The translations under genes and the position numbers were made by a program. From Solitalea canadensis DSM 3403 (lineage in GTDB: Bacteria; Bacteroidota; Bacteroidia; Sphingobacteriales; Sphingobacteriaceae), in contig NC_017770.1 of assembly GCF_000242635.2 (NCBI RefSeq), forward strand, positions 3,794,669-3,858,668: DNA of 64,000 bases, written 5' to 3'. Under the pieces are notes generated by a model. That model was not told the origin of the DNA. It saw only the letters and a list, made by a program, of their open reading frames with translations, and made no database searches. How positions within the stretch are numbered: the stretch's first letter is position 1; each line of letters starts with the position of its first letter. Below are positions 42,923-51,658 of the stretch, piece by piece.

Positions 42923-44299
42923 ATGAAGAAACTTTTAACCTTAGGTTTATTACTGGCAAGTGTTTTTGGAGCCTTTGCTCAACAAAAGTCGATTGATAAA
43001 GTAGTTGGTGTGGTTGGCAACAAGATTGTTCTGCAATCTGATGTGGAGTCACAATATCTTGAATATCTACGTCAACAAAACCCGCCAAACGAAAAAGTAA
43101 AATGCACCATTTTAAATGAGCTTTTACTTCAGAAATTATTACTTAACCAAGCTGAGCTTGACAGTTTACAGGTTGATGAGAACCAGGTAGAGCAAACTAT
43201 CGATCAACGTATCCAGTATTTCACGCAACAAGTTGGGTCAATAGAAAAGCTTGAGAAAGAACTATTAGGAAAATCTGTTTTACAATTTAAAGAAGATATT
43301 CGTCCACAGGTTCACGAACAATTACTTGCTCGTCAGATGCAAGGAAAAGTAACGGAAGGGACTACCATTTCTCCTGCAGAAGTAAAGGCGTTTTACGAAA
43401 AAATCCCTCTTGACAGCTTGCCGCTATACAGTACAGAAGTTGAAATTGGCCAGATTGTAAAATTTCCAAGCTTCAGTAAAGACCAAAAAGATTTGGCGAA
43501 AGCTAAACTTGAAGCTTTACGTGCCCGTGTTAGAGCAGGTGAAGATTTCGGAACTTTAGCAGCACTTTATTCGCAAGATCCGGGATCTGCAGCACATAAC
43601 GGTGAGTTAGGTTATTTCAGCCGCGGACAAATGGTTACTCCTTTTGAAGCAGTGGCGTTCAAACTGAAACCCGGAGAGGTTTCACCAATTGTTGAGACAA
43701 AATTTGGTTACCATATCTTACAGTCAATTGATCGTCGTGGCGACCAAGTGAACGTTCGCCATATTTTAGTCAAGCCAGAATTTGGACAAAAAGAACTAAC
43801 AAAGGCCCGCAATGACCTTGATAGTGCGGTTTACTACATCAAAGAAAAGAAATTAAACTTTGCAGAAGCTGCATTATTGTATTCTGATGATGTTGAAACT
43901 CGCTCAAGTGGAGGCATGATGCACAGCCCTGAAAATCAACGCTCAACCCTTATTCCATTAAACTTAGTGGGTCAGATGGATCAAGAGTTGCCAGCAATGA
44001 TTGATACAATGAAAGTTGGTGAATTTAGCCGAATTGTTCCATTTATCAATCAACGGGAAGGTAAACAAGGCTTCAGGGTGATTTATTTTAAATCGCAGGC
44101 TGAACCACACAGAGCGAATCTGGATTTAGACTATTCTCGTATACAGGAAGCAGCCTTACAAGATAAACAGCACCGAATCTTTGATCAATGGGTTGCTAAA
44201 AAACGCGCTGAGAAATATGTCAGAATATCTTCTGAATATGAAAATTGTGCAGAAGTTCAACCATGGCTGAAAAAAGATCAGCAGAAGGCATCCAACTAA
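42923..44299 (+). CDS. surA: SurA-like periplasmic peptidyl-prolyl isomerase
   Basis: Starting at ATG 42923 gives 458 residues with a clear signal peptide (MKKLLTLGLLLASVFGAFAQ); an upstream TTG at 42863 is unlikely. The SurA N-terminal chaperone region (VVGVVGNKIVLQSDVESQYLEYLRQQ) is followed by two parvulin domains. The first contains FGTLAALYSQDPGSAAHNGELGYFSRGQMV, the second NVRHILVKPEF and FAEAALLYSDDVETRSSGGMM. It helps fold outer-membrane barrels such as the SusC protein encoded nearby. A strong terminator follows. Confidence 0.94.
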   Translation: MKKLLTLGLLLASVFGAFAQQKSIDKVVGVVGNKIVLQSDVESQYLEYLRQQNPPNEKVKCTILNELLLQKLLLNQAELDSLQVDENQVEQTIDQRIQYFTQQVGSIEKLEKELLGKSVLQFKEDIRPQVHEQLLARQMQGKVTEGTTISPAEVKAFYEKIPLDSLPLYSTEVEIGQIVKFPSFSKDQKDLAKAKLEALRARVRAGEDFGTLAALYSQDPGSAAHNGELGYFSRGQMVTPFEAVAFKLKPGEVSPIVETKFGYHILQSIDRRGDQVNVRHILVKPEFGQKELTKARNDLDSAVYYIKEKKLNFAEAALLYSDDVETRSSGGMMHSPENQRSTLIPLNLVGQMDQELPAMIDTMKVGEFSRIVPFINQREGKQGFRVIYFKSQAEPHRANLDLDYSRIQEAALQDKQHRIFDQWVAKKRAEKYVRISSEYENCAEVQPWLKKDQQKASN

Positions 44300-44315
44300 T
44301 CGAATAAAAGACGAT

Positions 44316-44352
44316 AAAACTCCCGTTCATTACCTGAACGGGAGTTTTTTTT
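44316..44352 (+). terminator. rho-independent terminator after surA
   Basis: Perfect 14-bp arms aaaactcccgttca (44316-44329) and tgaacgggagtttt (44335-44348) end in an eight-T run. Confidence 0.93.
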
Positions 44353-44443
44353 AGTGCAAAAAAATCATTACCTCATCAAATCATTTTGTAGTGCGCTTTG
44401 GTATTTGTACATTCAAGGCATTGTAAAAAGTGGAATCTAACTT

Positions 44444-45409
44444 ATGTCGTTATACAGTTCAGAAGTTGAAGCAGTTGAAGCGCTAACAGCGTCATATAAA
44501 GAAATACAAACGGAAGTTTCAAAGGTTATTATTGGGCAGGAAGATGTTATCAAATCTGTTCTGATTGCCATATTTAGCAACGGACATTGTTTATTGGTAG
44601 GTGTTCCTGGATTGGCTAAAACATTACTGGTGCAAACGGTTTCGAGAGTTTTAGACTTAAGCTACAACAGGATACAGTTTACTCCTGACCTGATGCCTTC
44701 TGACATTACCGGTTCAGAAATATTAAGCGAAGACCGCTCTTTTAAATTTATCAGAGGTCCTGTGTTTGCCAATATCATTTTGGCAGACGAGATTAACCGT
44801 ACGCCACCTAAAACACAGGCGGCGTTGCTTGAAGCCATGCAGGAACGTACCGTTACTACAAGCGGAGTAAATCATAAACTGCCAAAACCATTCTTCGTAC
44901 TGGCCACACAAAATCCGATTGAACAGGAAGGTACCTATCCGTTGCCAGAAGCACAACTGGATCGTTTTATGTTTAATGTAAAACTTGATTATCCATCGTT
45001 TGAAGAGGAATTATTAGTGGTACGTAATACTACTTCTAATTTAAAGCCCGACTTAACAAAGATCATTTCAGCAGAACAGATTGAGTATTTCCAGCACTTG
45101 GTAAGGAATATACCGGTTACTGATAATGTACTAAACTATGCTGTTAAAATGGTAAGTAAAACCCGACCGGGAACTTCCCATGCAACAGATAAAATAAACC
45201 AATATTTAACCTGGGGAGCTGGACCAAGAGCTTCACAGTTTTTAGTATTAGGAGCTAAATGCCATGCCGCGTTAATGGGCAAATACTCTCCGGATATTGA
45301 AGACGTACAGGCCATTGCGACTGAAGTTTTACGCCACCGTATTGTCCGCAATTATAAAGCAGAAGCAGAAGGCATCAGCGTTGAGTCAATTATAAAAAGC
45401 TTATTCTAG
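44444..45409 (+). CDS. MoxR-family AAA+ ATPase
   Basis: The 321-residue protein has a Walker A loop in LLVGVPGLAKTLLVQ, Walker B in ILADEINRTPPKTQAALLEAMQE, sensor 1 ATQNPIEQEGTYPLPEAQLDRFMF, and the C-terminal AAA lid (AVKMVSKTRPG). MoxR ATPases act as chaperones with a DUF58/von Willebrand partner. No DUF58 or VWA gene follows, because its transcript ended at the hairpin now broken by IS256. It is cytoplasmic. Confidence 0.94.
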   Translation: MSLYSSEVEAVEALTASYKEIQTEVSKVIIGQEDVIKSVLIAIFSNGHCLLVGVPGLAKTLLVQTVSRVLDLSYNRIQFTPDLMPSDITGSEILSEDRSFKFIRGPVFANIILADEINRTPPKTQAALLEAMQERTVTTSGVNHKLPKPFFVLATQNPIEQEGTYPLPEAQLDRFMFNVKLDYPSFEEELLVVRNTTSNLKPDLTKIISAEQIEYFQHLVRNIPVTDNVLNYAVKMVSKTRPGTSHATDKINQYLTWGAGPRASQFLVLGAKCHAALMGKYSPDIEDVQAIATEVLRHRIVRNYKAEAEGISVESIIKSLF

Positions 45410-45423
45410 TAATTCCGGATATA

Positions 45424-45449
45424 AAAAAAGCCCTTCTGATAACCAGAAG
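45424..45449 (+). terminator. moxR terminator disrupted by IS256 insertion
   Basis: Without the element the sequence reads aaaaagcccttctg-ataac-cagaagggcttttt, a strong bidirectional hairpin. The insertion point is inside the 3' arm. The element's first bases (ggg) restore the stem base pairs but not the T-run, so read-through antisense to the transposase is likely. Confidence 0.85.
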
Positions 45450-46838
45450 GGGTCTGTAAAATAAACTGTGTCAACCATTATTATTGTTATTGTTGAGGAG
45501 TTGGAATGTGGTAAACTCTTTTCGAGTTTTCCATATTTCAACACCTTTGTTTGTTAGTTCAAATCTAACTTCATTCTTCCATCAAACCAAATGGCCAGGT
45601 GAGAGGCGGTTTGGGCCCAGTTGGTCAGCGGCATGGTCCATTTCTGGCTGATGTTGCCATGGGCCAGATAAATCAATTTGATCAGGGCCGTGTCCGAGGT
45701 GAAGGCGCCTTTGGTTTTGGTCACTTTGCGTACCTGCCGATGAAAGCCTTCAATGGTATTGGTCGTATAGATCAAACGTCGGATAGCCACATCGTATTTG
45801 AAATACGTACTAAGCTTTTCCCAGTTATGGCGCCAGGACTGCAAGACCACCGGATACTTCCTGCCCCATTTCTCCTCCAGTTCCTCCAGCCGTAATTCGG
45901 CCAGATCTTTGTTTACAGCCTGGTAAACAGGCTTCAGGTCTTTCATGAACTCTTTTTGATCTTTAGAGGCCACGTATTTCAGACTGTTGCGGATTTGATG
46001 AACGATGCAGGTTTGTACTTCTGTTTCGGTAAAAACAGCGTTAATGGCTTCTGCAAAGCCTTTTAAGTTATCAATGCAGGCGATCAGGATGTCGCTGACT
46101 CCACGGTTCTTTAAATCGGTCAGTACGCCCAGCCAGAAATTGGCGCCTTCACTTTGCGAAACGTACATGCCCAATAGCTCTTTTTTACCATAACGATTGA
46201 TGCCCAGAATGTTGTAAACAGCCCGCGATACCACCCGGTTATCTTCTTTCACCTTATAATGCATGGCATCCAGCCAAACGATAGTGTACAGTTCTTCCAA
46301 AGGACGGCTTTGCCATTCTTTTATCTGCGGGAGGATCTTGTCGGTAATGGCGCTCAGGGTGGCGTGGGAGATGTCCGTGTCATACATATCCTTGATGTGT
46401 TTGGAGATGTCCCGGAAGCTCATCCCCAGGCCGTACATCCCCAGTATCTTAGACTCTAGGCTTTCGGCCAGGATGGTTTCCCGTTTTCGGATCAGTTCGG
46501 GTTCAAAGGTGCCGGTTCGGTCGCGGGGAGTCTCGATGGTCAGCGTTCCATCGGACGTTTTGAGTTGCTTTTGGCCTTTGCCATTCTTCCGATTGCCCGA
46601 GTTGCGTTCCTCCTCATCCAAATGGCCCTCTAACTCTGCTTGCAAGGCGGCTTCTAAAAAATGTTTCAGCAATGGTGCGAATGCCCCTTCTTTGCCGTAC
46701 AGAGACTTACCTGAGCGAAACTGCTCCAAGGCTTTCTTCTTAATAAACTCTAAATCAAATTCTGGTGTTTCCATAAAAAACTGTGTTAAAGGTCTTAATT
46801 CTTTCTAACCTTTGACACAGTTTATTTTCCACCCTCAC
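45450..46838 (-). mobile_element. IS256-family insertion sequence, 1389 bp
   Basis: The ends share an inverted core aaaataaactgtgtcaa (left at 45457-45473, complement near 46815-46831), preceded by degenerate outer bases. It is flanked by an 8-bp duplication ACCAGAAG (45442-45449 and 46839-46846). One intact transposase gene on the minus strand. It is visibly richer in G+C than its neighbours. It lies within the terminator shared by the moxR and S8 peptidase genes. Confidence 0.93.
45554..46774 (-). CDS. IS256-family (mutator-type) transposase
   Basis: The 406-residue protein is full length for the family. The DDE residues are Asp in VWLDAMHYKVKE, Asp in ACIDNLKGFAEAI, and Glu in TTNTIEGFHRQVRKVTK. 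CIVHQIRNSLKYV is the conserved C/H motif. The N-terminal region (NSGNRKNGKGQKQLKTSDG) precedes the catalytic domain. No frameshift or stop, so it may be active. Confidence 0.97.
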   Translation of the reverse strand: METPEFDLEFIKKKALEQFRSGKSLYGKEGAFAPLLKHFLEAALQAELEGHLDEEERNSGNRKNGKGQKQLKTSDGTLTIETPRDRTGTFEPELIRKRETILAESLESKILGMYGLGMSFRDISKHIKDMYDTDISHATLSAITDKILPQIKEWQSRPLEELYTIVWLDAMHYKVKEDNRVVSRAVYNILGINRYGKKELLGMYVSQSEGANFWLGVLTDLKNRGVSDILIACIDNLKGFAEAINAVFTETEVQTCIVHQIRNSLKYVASKDQKEFMKDLKPVYQAVNKDLAELRLEELEEKWGRKYPVVLQSWRHNWEKLSTYFKYDVAIRRLIYTTNTIEGFHRQVRKVTKTKGAFTSDTALIKLIYLAHGNISQKWTMPLTNWAQTASHLAIWFDGRMKLDLN

Positions 46839-46870
46839 CAGAAGGGCTTTTTGTGGTATTGATGGTAATA

Positions 46871-48484
46871 CTATTTTGCCTTTTTTCCTGAATTTTTCTT
46901 AGTCTTCATCTCTTCTGCCATTTTCACTGCATTGTATGCATTTACAATCCCTCCAGTTATGCAAAGTTTATCAAATGTAACTTTAACCCTTCTATTACCC
47001 GGAAGTGATGTTTCCTTGGTTATTACGGTAACTGATTTTAATAGAATATCCTTTAACTGCACCATCGTTAATTCAGGATAATAAGACCAAACCAATGCAG
47101 CTACACCCGAAACCACAGGAGCTGCCATACTGGTTCCTTGTGATTCCGCATATTTATTATCCGGCATGGTTGAAAGGATATTAGCGCCTGGGGCAAAAAT
47201 GTCTACCTGTGTTTTCCCATAATTTGAAAAACCTGTGGCAATTCCGCTTGATGCAGAAGCTCCTACATTTATGAAATTATTTAACGCTCCTCCTTTTATT
47301 AAATTTTTAGTTGGATAAGATGGTATGCTGTCCGAGTTCTTACTGTCATTTCCCGCAGCATGGACAAGTAGTACCCCTTTGGATTCTGCATATTTAAATG
47401 CATCATCCACCCACTCTTTGTGCGCAGAAACTCCTTTTCCAAAACTCATGTTGATGATCTTCGCCCCATTATCAACTGCATATCGAATCCCGCAAGCAAT
47501 GTCTTTATCATATTCATCTCCCTGTGGAACTACACGCACGGTCATTATCTCCACATTGTCTGCTATTCCATTGGCATTATTTCCATTGTTACGCTGAGCG
47601 CCAATTATTCCGGAAACATGCGTTCCGTGTCCGGAAGGTTTAAACAAAAGCAAGTTATTACCATAGAACCGGTCATTTATATCGTCCGGATCATCACCTA
47701 CAACTACGCGTTCGTCAACTTTCAAGTTCCTGGCATCATTCAGGTTTTCCTTTACTCTTTCATAAATAGCCTTTCTGAATTCTATTGCCGCCTTCACTGA
47801 CCGTGGTCCTTTCTGATTGTACATCTCGGTTCGTAATCTCCCAGCGGCTATCATTAATTGAGGATCATCGGTTTTAAACTGAGTTACCTGTTCATATGAA
47901 ACCGAATCAGTTTTATAATAGTCTCTTAAAACCGAATCAACCTTTAACATACCAAAGTATATCTCCTTCATACTCTCAAGATGATTTCTTAACGAAACCA
48001 CTTTTAGCTTAGGTAATAAAAAGTGTAAATAGGCCTTTTCTTTAGGGTCAGTAATTTTAGTTGTGTCATTATTGTATTTTTTCAGGATGCGCACATATTC
48101 ACGATCTGCCTCACTACTTCCGTTTTCCACATTTTGCTTTCCATCCTTACTTCCTAAAAAGCTCCAACCGTGAATATCATCAACATAACCGTTCTTATCA
48201 TCATCAATTCCGTTACCAGCTATTTCTTTTTTGTTAGTCCAGAGCACATTCTTAAGATCCTCGTGCAGTGTATCAATTCCCGTATCAAGTACAGCTACAA
48301 TTATCTTATTGCTTTTCTTACCTTGAAGCAACTCTGCATAAGCCTTTTGAACACCAACACCGTATACACTATCTGCATCATACGATAATAAGTGCCAATT
48401 AAGAGGATGCTTTGTTTGGGCTTGTTGAGCAACCACGCTTCCGTACGCAAATAATATCGAGGTAAAAAGAATTAATTTCTTCAT
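46871..48484 (-). CDS. S8 family (subtilisin-like) serine peptidase, secreted
   Basis: Starting at ATG 48484 gives 537 residues with a signal peptide (MKKLILFTSILFAYGSVVAQ). The triad is Asp in VAVLDTGIDTLH, His in PSGHGTHVSGIIG and Ser in QGTSMAAPVVSG. About 190 residues separate the Asp and His blocks, an insertion typical of a Bacteroidota subgroup. It has no propeptide domain and no type IX sorting domain at the C-terminus, which ends in a Lys-rich tail. It follows the TlpA-like gene by 28 nt. Its own terminator was split by the IS256 element. Confidence 0.95.
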   Translation of the reverse strand: MKKLILFTSILFAYGSVVAQQAQTKHPLNWHLLSYDADSVYGVGVQKAYAELLQGKKSNKIIVAVLDTGIDTLHEDLKNVLWTNKKEIAGNGIDDDKNGYVDDIHGWSFLGSKDGKQNVENGSSEADREYVRILKKYNNDTTKITDPKEKAYLHFLLPKLKVVSLRNHLESMKEIYFGMLKVDSVLRDYYKTDSVSYEQVTQFKTDDPQLMIAAGRLRTEMYNQKGPRSVKAAIEFRKAIYERVKENLNDARNLKVDERVVVGDDPDDINDRFYGNNLLLFKPSGHGTHVSGIIGAQRNNGNNANGIADNVEIMTVRVVPQGDEYDKDIACGIRYAVDNGAKIINMSFGKGVSAHKEWVDDAFKYAESKGVLLVHAAGNDSKNSDSIPSYPTKNLIKGGALNNFINVGASASSGIATGFSNYGKTQVDIFAPGANILSTMPDNKYAESQGTSMAAPVVSGVAALVWSYYPELTMVQLKDILLKSVTVITKETSLPGNRRVKVTFDKLCITGGIVNAYNAVKMAEEMKTKKNSGKKAK

Positions 48485-48512
48485 CTTGCTATTATAACTC
48501 ATTATATAAGAA

Positions 48513-49874
48513 TTACGATTTATTCAGCCATTCTAAAATGGTTTCTTTCAATTTAGGTTCGCTCGGACGTGGTGCATCCACATTTATGATATTGCCTTTT
48601 TTGTCGAACAACATAAAACGGGGAATGCCTTTAATTTGATAATTTGTCATAATATCAGGTGAAGCGCCTGCAAACAACTGAACACCAACCAAATTTTCTG
48701 CAGACACAAAGTCCTTCCATTTTTCTTTATCTTTTAATTGATCAACAGAAACACTCATAAACACTACATCCTTACCGCGAAGCTCCTCTTCTAATTTTTT
48801 CAATGCCGGTATTTCCTTTTTGCACGGTCCGCACCAGGTGGCCCAAACATCAACTAAAACCAATTTTCCTTTAAAATCAGTTAACGAGACCTGTTTTTCA
48901 TTAATATCAGGATAAGTAAAATTAATAGCTTTTTCCGTAGGTTTAAATGAAGCTAATTTTGCTCCTATTGCCTGAGAGCGACGTTTTTGATCTTCTGTTA
49001 AGAAATATTTCCCGTATTTATCTACTAATTCCAGGTAATTGGTAAATGATCTTGCATAACCAGCATTTTCCAAAGCAAACTCACCTTTTAACTGATCATT
49101 AGGTATTGCATTAATTACTTTATCAACTGTTACGTCTTTATCATCTCTCCTATTAAAATATGCGAGCTGTCCCAGAACTCTTGTACCGTAAGGATATTTC
49201 AAAAGTTCGAGGTTTGAAAGATAATCAGCAGGATGAAAATTCTTTAGATAATCATTATAGTCTTCTTTAGATGGGTGGATGGTACGAGGCGTTTTCAAAA
49301 AGCCCATTGCATAAAAAGCTACATCATAATTTATTGTTTGTGCTAACAACCGATCAAACTCTTTATTGCCTGATGACTTTCCTTTCATCCAGGTTGCAGA
49401 CTGATCGGCAACTTTCGTTAATATAGGAAAAAACTCTTTATAGCTCTGTCTGAAAACATTGATCGCATTATATTCAACCGGCTGTACCACATTATGCCAA
49501 TCGGTAAGGAGTTTATTTTCTTTAGAATTTTCACCTGCTAATGTATAAGTTGAATCATTTAATATAAGACTTAACTTGTCATTTCCCTGAAAGTAAAACT
49601 TGTATTTATTTTTCATTCCGGATATAGCCTCTCCTACTCCTACCACATAAAAACCTTTGTACTCAGGTTGAAAGATAAACCCAAAGTATCCATTTTTTGA
49701 TGGGTTAGAAATGGCTACTTCTTCCATACGTCCTTCCATAACCTTAAACAATTTTACAGGCTCCGGTCTGTTCATATCGAGCTTACCTTTAATCTCACTA
49801 AGATTTTGTGCCTTTACGCCGCTCATTGTTGTTAATAAGAACAATGAAGCTGCTAAACATTTCTTTACATTCAT
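48513..49874 (-). CDS. TlpA-like thiol-disulfide oxidoreductase with N-terminal DUF4369-like region
   Basis: The 453-residue exported protein (signal MNVKKCLAASLFLLTTMSGVKAQ) has a C-terminal thioredoxin domain. Its redox motif is WCGPC in LVDVWATWCGPCKKEIP, with the cis-Pro region IKGIPRFMLF. The first 100 residues look like the beta domain often fused to such proteins in Bacteroidota. The middle is helical. It acts in the periplasm on disulfides or thiols. It forms a pair with the S8 peptidase gene downstream and is isolated from susD by a strong terminator. Confidence 0.93.
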   Translation of the reverse strand: MNVKKCLAASLFLLTTMSGVKAQNLSEIKGKLDMNRPEPVKLFKVMEGRMEEVAISNPSKNGYFGFIFQPEYKGFYVVGVGEAISGMKNKYKFYFQGNDKLSLILNDSTYTLAGENSKENKLLTDWHNVVQPVEYNAINVFRQSYKEFFPILTKVADQSATWMKGKSSGNKEFDRLLAQTINYDVAFYAMGFLKTPRTIHPSKEDYNDYLKNFHPADYLSNLELLKYPYGTRVLGQLAYFNRRDDKDVTVDKVINAIPNDQLKGEFALENAGYARSFTNYLELVDKYGKYFLTEDQKRRSQAIGAKLASFKPTEKAINFTYPDINEKQVSLTDFKGKLVLVDVWATWCGPCKKEIPALKKLEEELRGKDVVFMSVSVDQLKDKEKWKDFVSAENLVGVQLFAGASPDIMTNYQIKGIPRFMLFDKKGNIINVDAPRPSEPKLKETILEWLNKS

Positions 49875-49955
49875 ATATCACTGGATTTATTTCAACTAAT
49901 ACACGATTAAACTACTTTTTACCCCAGTTTCATCTTTAACATTTTTGCTACAAAA

Positions 49956-49983
49956 AAAGAGCGGTATTTGGGGACCGCTCTTT
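49956..49983 (-). terminator. rho-independent terminator after susD
   Basis: Arms aaagagcggt (49956-49965) and accgctcttt (49974-49983). On the minus strand they run into TTTTTTT. It ends the SusC/SusD transcript 22 nt past the susD stop. Confidence 0.9.
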
Positions 49984-50004
49984 CATTATTAAATAATGTC
50001 TCTT

Positions 50005-51639
50005 TTATTTCCAATAAAAATTCTGAATCATCTTTTTATTGTTATTCAATTCATCAATAGGAATTGGAGTAGAATAAAACTTCTGCGGGAAAGGACGAGT
50101 TTCTACTAATTTCTTTGTGAAGGTTTTCTTTCCTGTTGTAGCATCTAATGTAACGGTGATTCCATAAATACTCAATTGGTCTGCCTGATCAGCAATTCTC
50201 CAACGACGCACATCCCAGAACCTGAAATCTTCAAACGCTAATTCTATTTTTCGTTCCTGACGAATACGCTGACGCATTTCATCTTGAGATAAGCCTGTTG
50301 GCAAATTGGGTTGTCCGGCTCTTGCTCTAATAGCATTAATTGCATTGTATACACTTTCATCCGGACCAATGGATTCATTTTGAGCCTCAGCATAATTTAA
50401 CATTACCTCCCCCAAGCGAATTACGATCCAATTTTGATCGCTACCAGTTAGGGTATTCGTCATATCTGTATAACTTTCAGCAGCAAACTTGCGCAAATAA
50501 TAATTCGTTTGCGACTTAAATAACCCTCCGTTATTAATATCAAATCCTCCTGTATACAACTGCATTACTTTACCCCGATAAGTAGAACCATCGTACACAA
50601 TTGTTGCATAAAAACGCTTATCACGGTTTAAATAAGGATTCTGAGGATCATACAATGCAGATGCAGAAGGCTGTTTTCCATCTGTAAGTTCATAGGAATC
50701 AACAAGGTTTTGTGTTGGGTTCCAACGCGCATAACCACCCTGAGATCCCGGACTTAAATAATAATCGATTCGGTGTCCTCTTTCCAACAATACATTATTA
50801 TGTTGTACAGACAGAATAATTTCCGGGTTATTTTTTACGGTAAACAGTTTTGAATAATCGGGATATAAAGTATAACCCATGTCCATTACCTCTTTATTTA
50901 CTGTTGCAGATTCCTGGTAACGACCAACATGTAACAACATACGGCCTTTCAATGCCAAAGCTGCTCCTTTTGTAATACGCCCAACTTGCGAAGTATAGGA
51001 AGTAGGTAATTCGCCTAAATCTTTAGCTGTCTGATCAAGCTCTGCGACAACATAGTCTATACATTCTTTTTGGGTACTACGCGGTATGTTAATTGAATCC
51101 TGACCAAAAACCAACGCTTTCTCGATTATGGGAACTCCAAGAGGGTCTGCATTTACTCCTGGATCATCACTAAACGTTCTGGTCAATTCAAAATAATACA
51201 TGGCTCGAAAAAAACGAATCTCAGCCTTCATACGTTTTTTCAGATTCTCATCACCTCTTACACCATCAATACGACTTAAAAAATCATTTGCTCTGCGTAC
51301 ATTTTGGTATAAGGTAGTCCACCGCTCATAGAAAGCTACTTTATCTGCAGAGGTCCAATTTGCCTGCAACGCATTGCTATATTTTTCAGTTTTGTAGATA
51401 TCATTTGCTAATCCATTATCACCAATATCTGTAGCAACATCCCAATTTGTTGCTGTCGGAAAATCACTTGAAATGGTTGAGTAGAAATAATTAACATATT
51501 TATCTACCAATGTAATATCATTCCAAACAGTGCCTTCAGATGTACGGGACAGGTCATCCTTATCTAAAACATCTTTTTCACAAGAAGTTAACACGGTAAG
51601 GCAAACTGCAAACCCTATTATATATTTTATAATTTTCAT
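50005..51639 (-). CDS. SusD/RagB family nutrient-binding outer-membrane lipoprotein
   Basis: The 544-residue protein has a lipoprotein signal (IIGFAVCLTVLTSCEKD). The SusD helical TPR scaffold follows (AEIRFFRAMYYFELTRTF, GAALALKGRMLLHVGRYQE), then the C-terminal RagB block (LGEVMLNYAEAQNES, AINAIRARAGQPNLP, RQERKIELAFEDFRFWDVRRW). It lies 19 nt after the susC stop and would form the lid of that transporter. No glycoside hydrolase lies in the locus; peptidase and TlpA genes follow, so the substrate may be peptide-derived (inference). Confidence 0.95.
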   Translation of the reverse strand: MKIIKYIIGFAVCLTVLTSCEKDVLDKDDLSRTSEGTVWNDITLVDKYVNYFYSTISSDFPTATNWDVATDIGDNGLANDIYKTEKYSNALQANWTSADKVAFYERWTTLYQNVRRANDFLSRIDGVRGDENLKKRMKAEIRFFRAMYYFELTRTFSDDPGVNADPLGVPIIEKALVFGQDSINIPRSTQKECIDYVVAELDQTAKDLGELPTSYTSQVGRITKGAALALKGRMLLHVGRYQESATVNKEVMDMGYTLYPDYSKLFTVKNNPEIILSVQHNNVLLERGHRIDYYLSPGSQGGYARWNPTQNLVDSYELTDGKQPSASALYDPQNPYLNRDKRFYATIVYDGSTYRGKVMQLYTGGFDINNGGLFKSQTNYYLRKFAAESYTDMTNTLTGSDQNWIVIRLGEVMLNYAEAQNESIGPDESVYNAINAIRARAGQPNLPTGLSQDEMRQRIRQERKIELAFEDFRFWDVRRWRIADQADQLSIYGITVTLDATTGKKTFTKKLVETRPFPQKFYSTPIPIDELNNNKKMIQNFYWK

Positions 51640-51658
51640 TATCTGCTCTCCTTGATTT

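Noticed and set aside
44444-45409. MoxR-DUF58-VWA chaperone or ternary defence system.
   Set aside because: Only the MoxR ATPase is present; its gene was followed directly by a terminator before the IS inserted.
13793-46838. Composite transposon bounded by the two insertion sequences.
   Set aside because: The elements belong to different families (ISL3-type and IS256), each has its own 8-bp target duplication, and the DNA between them is core housekeeping sequence.
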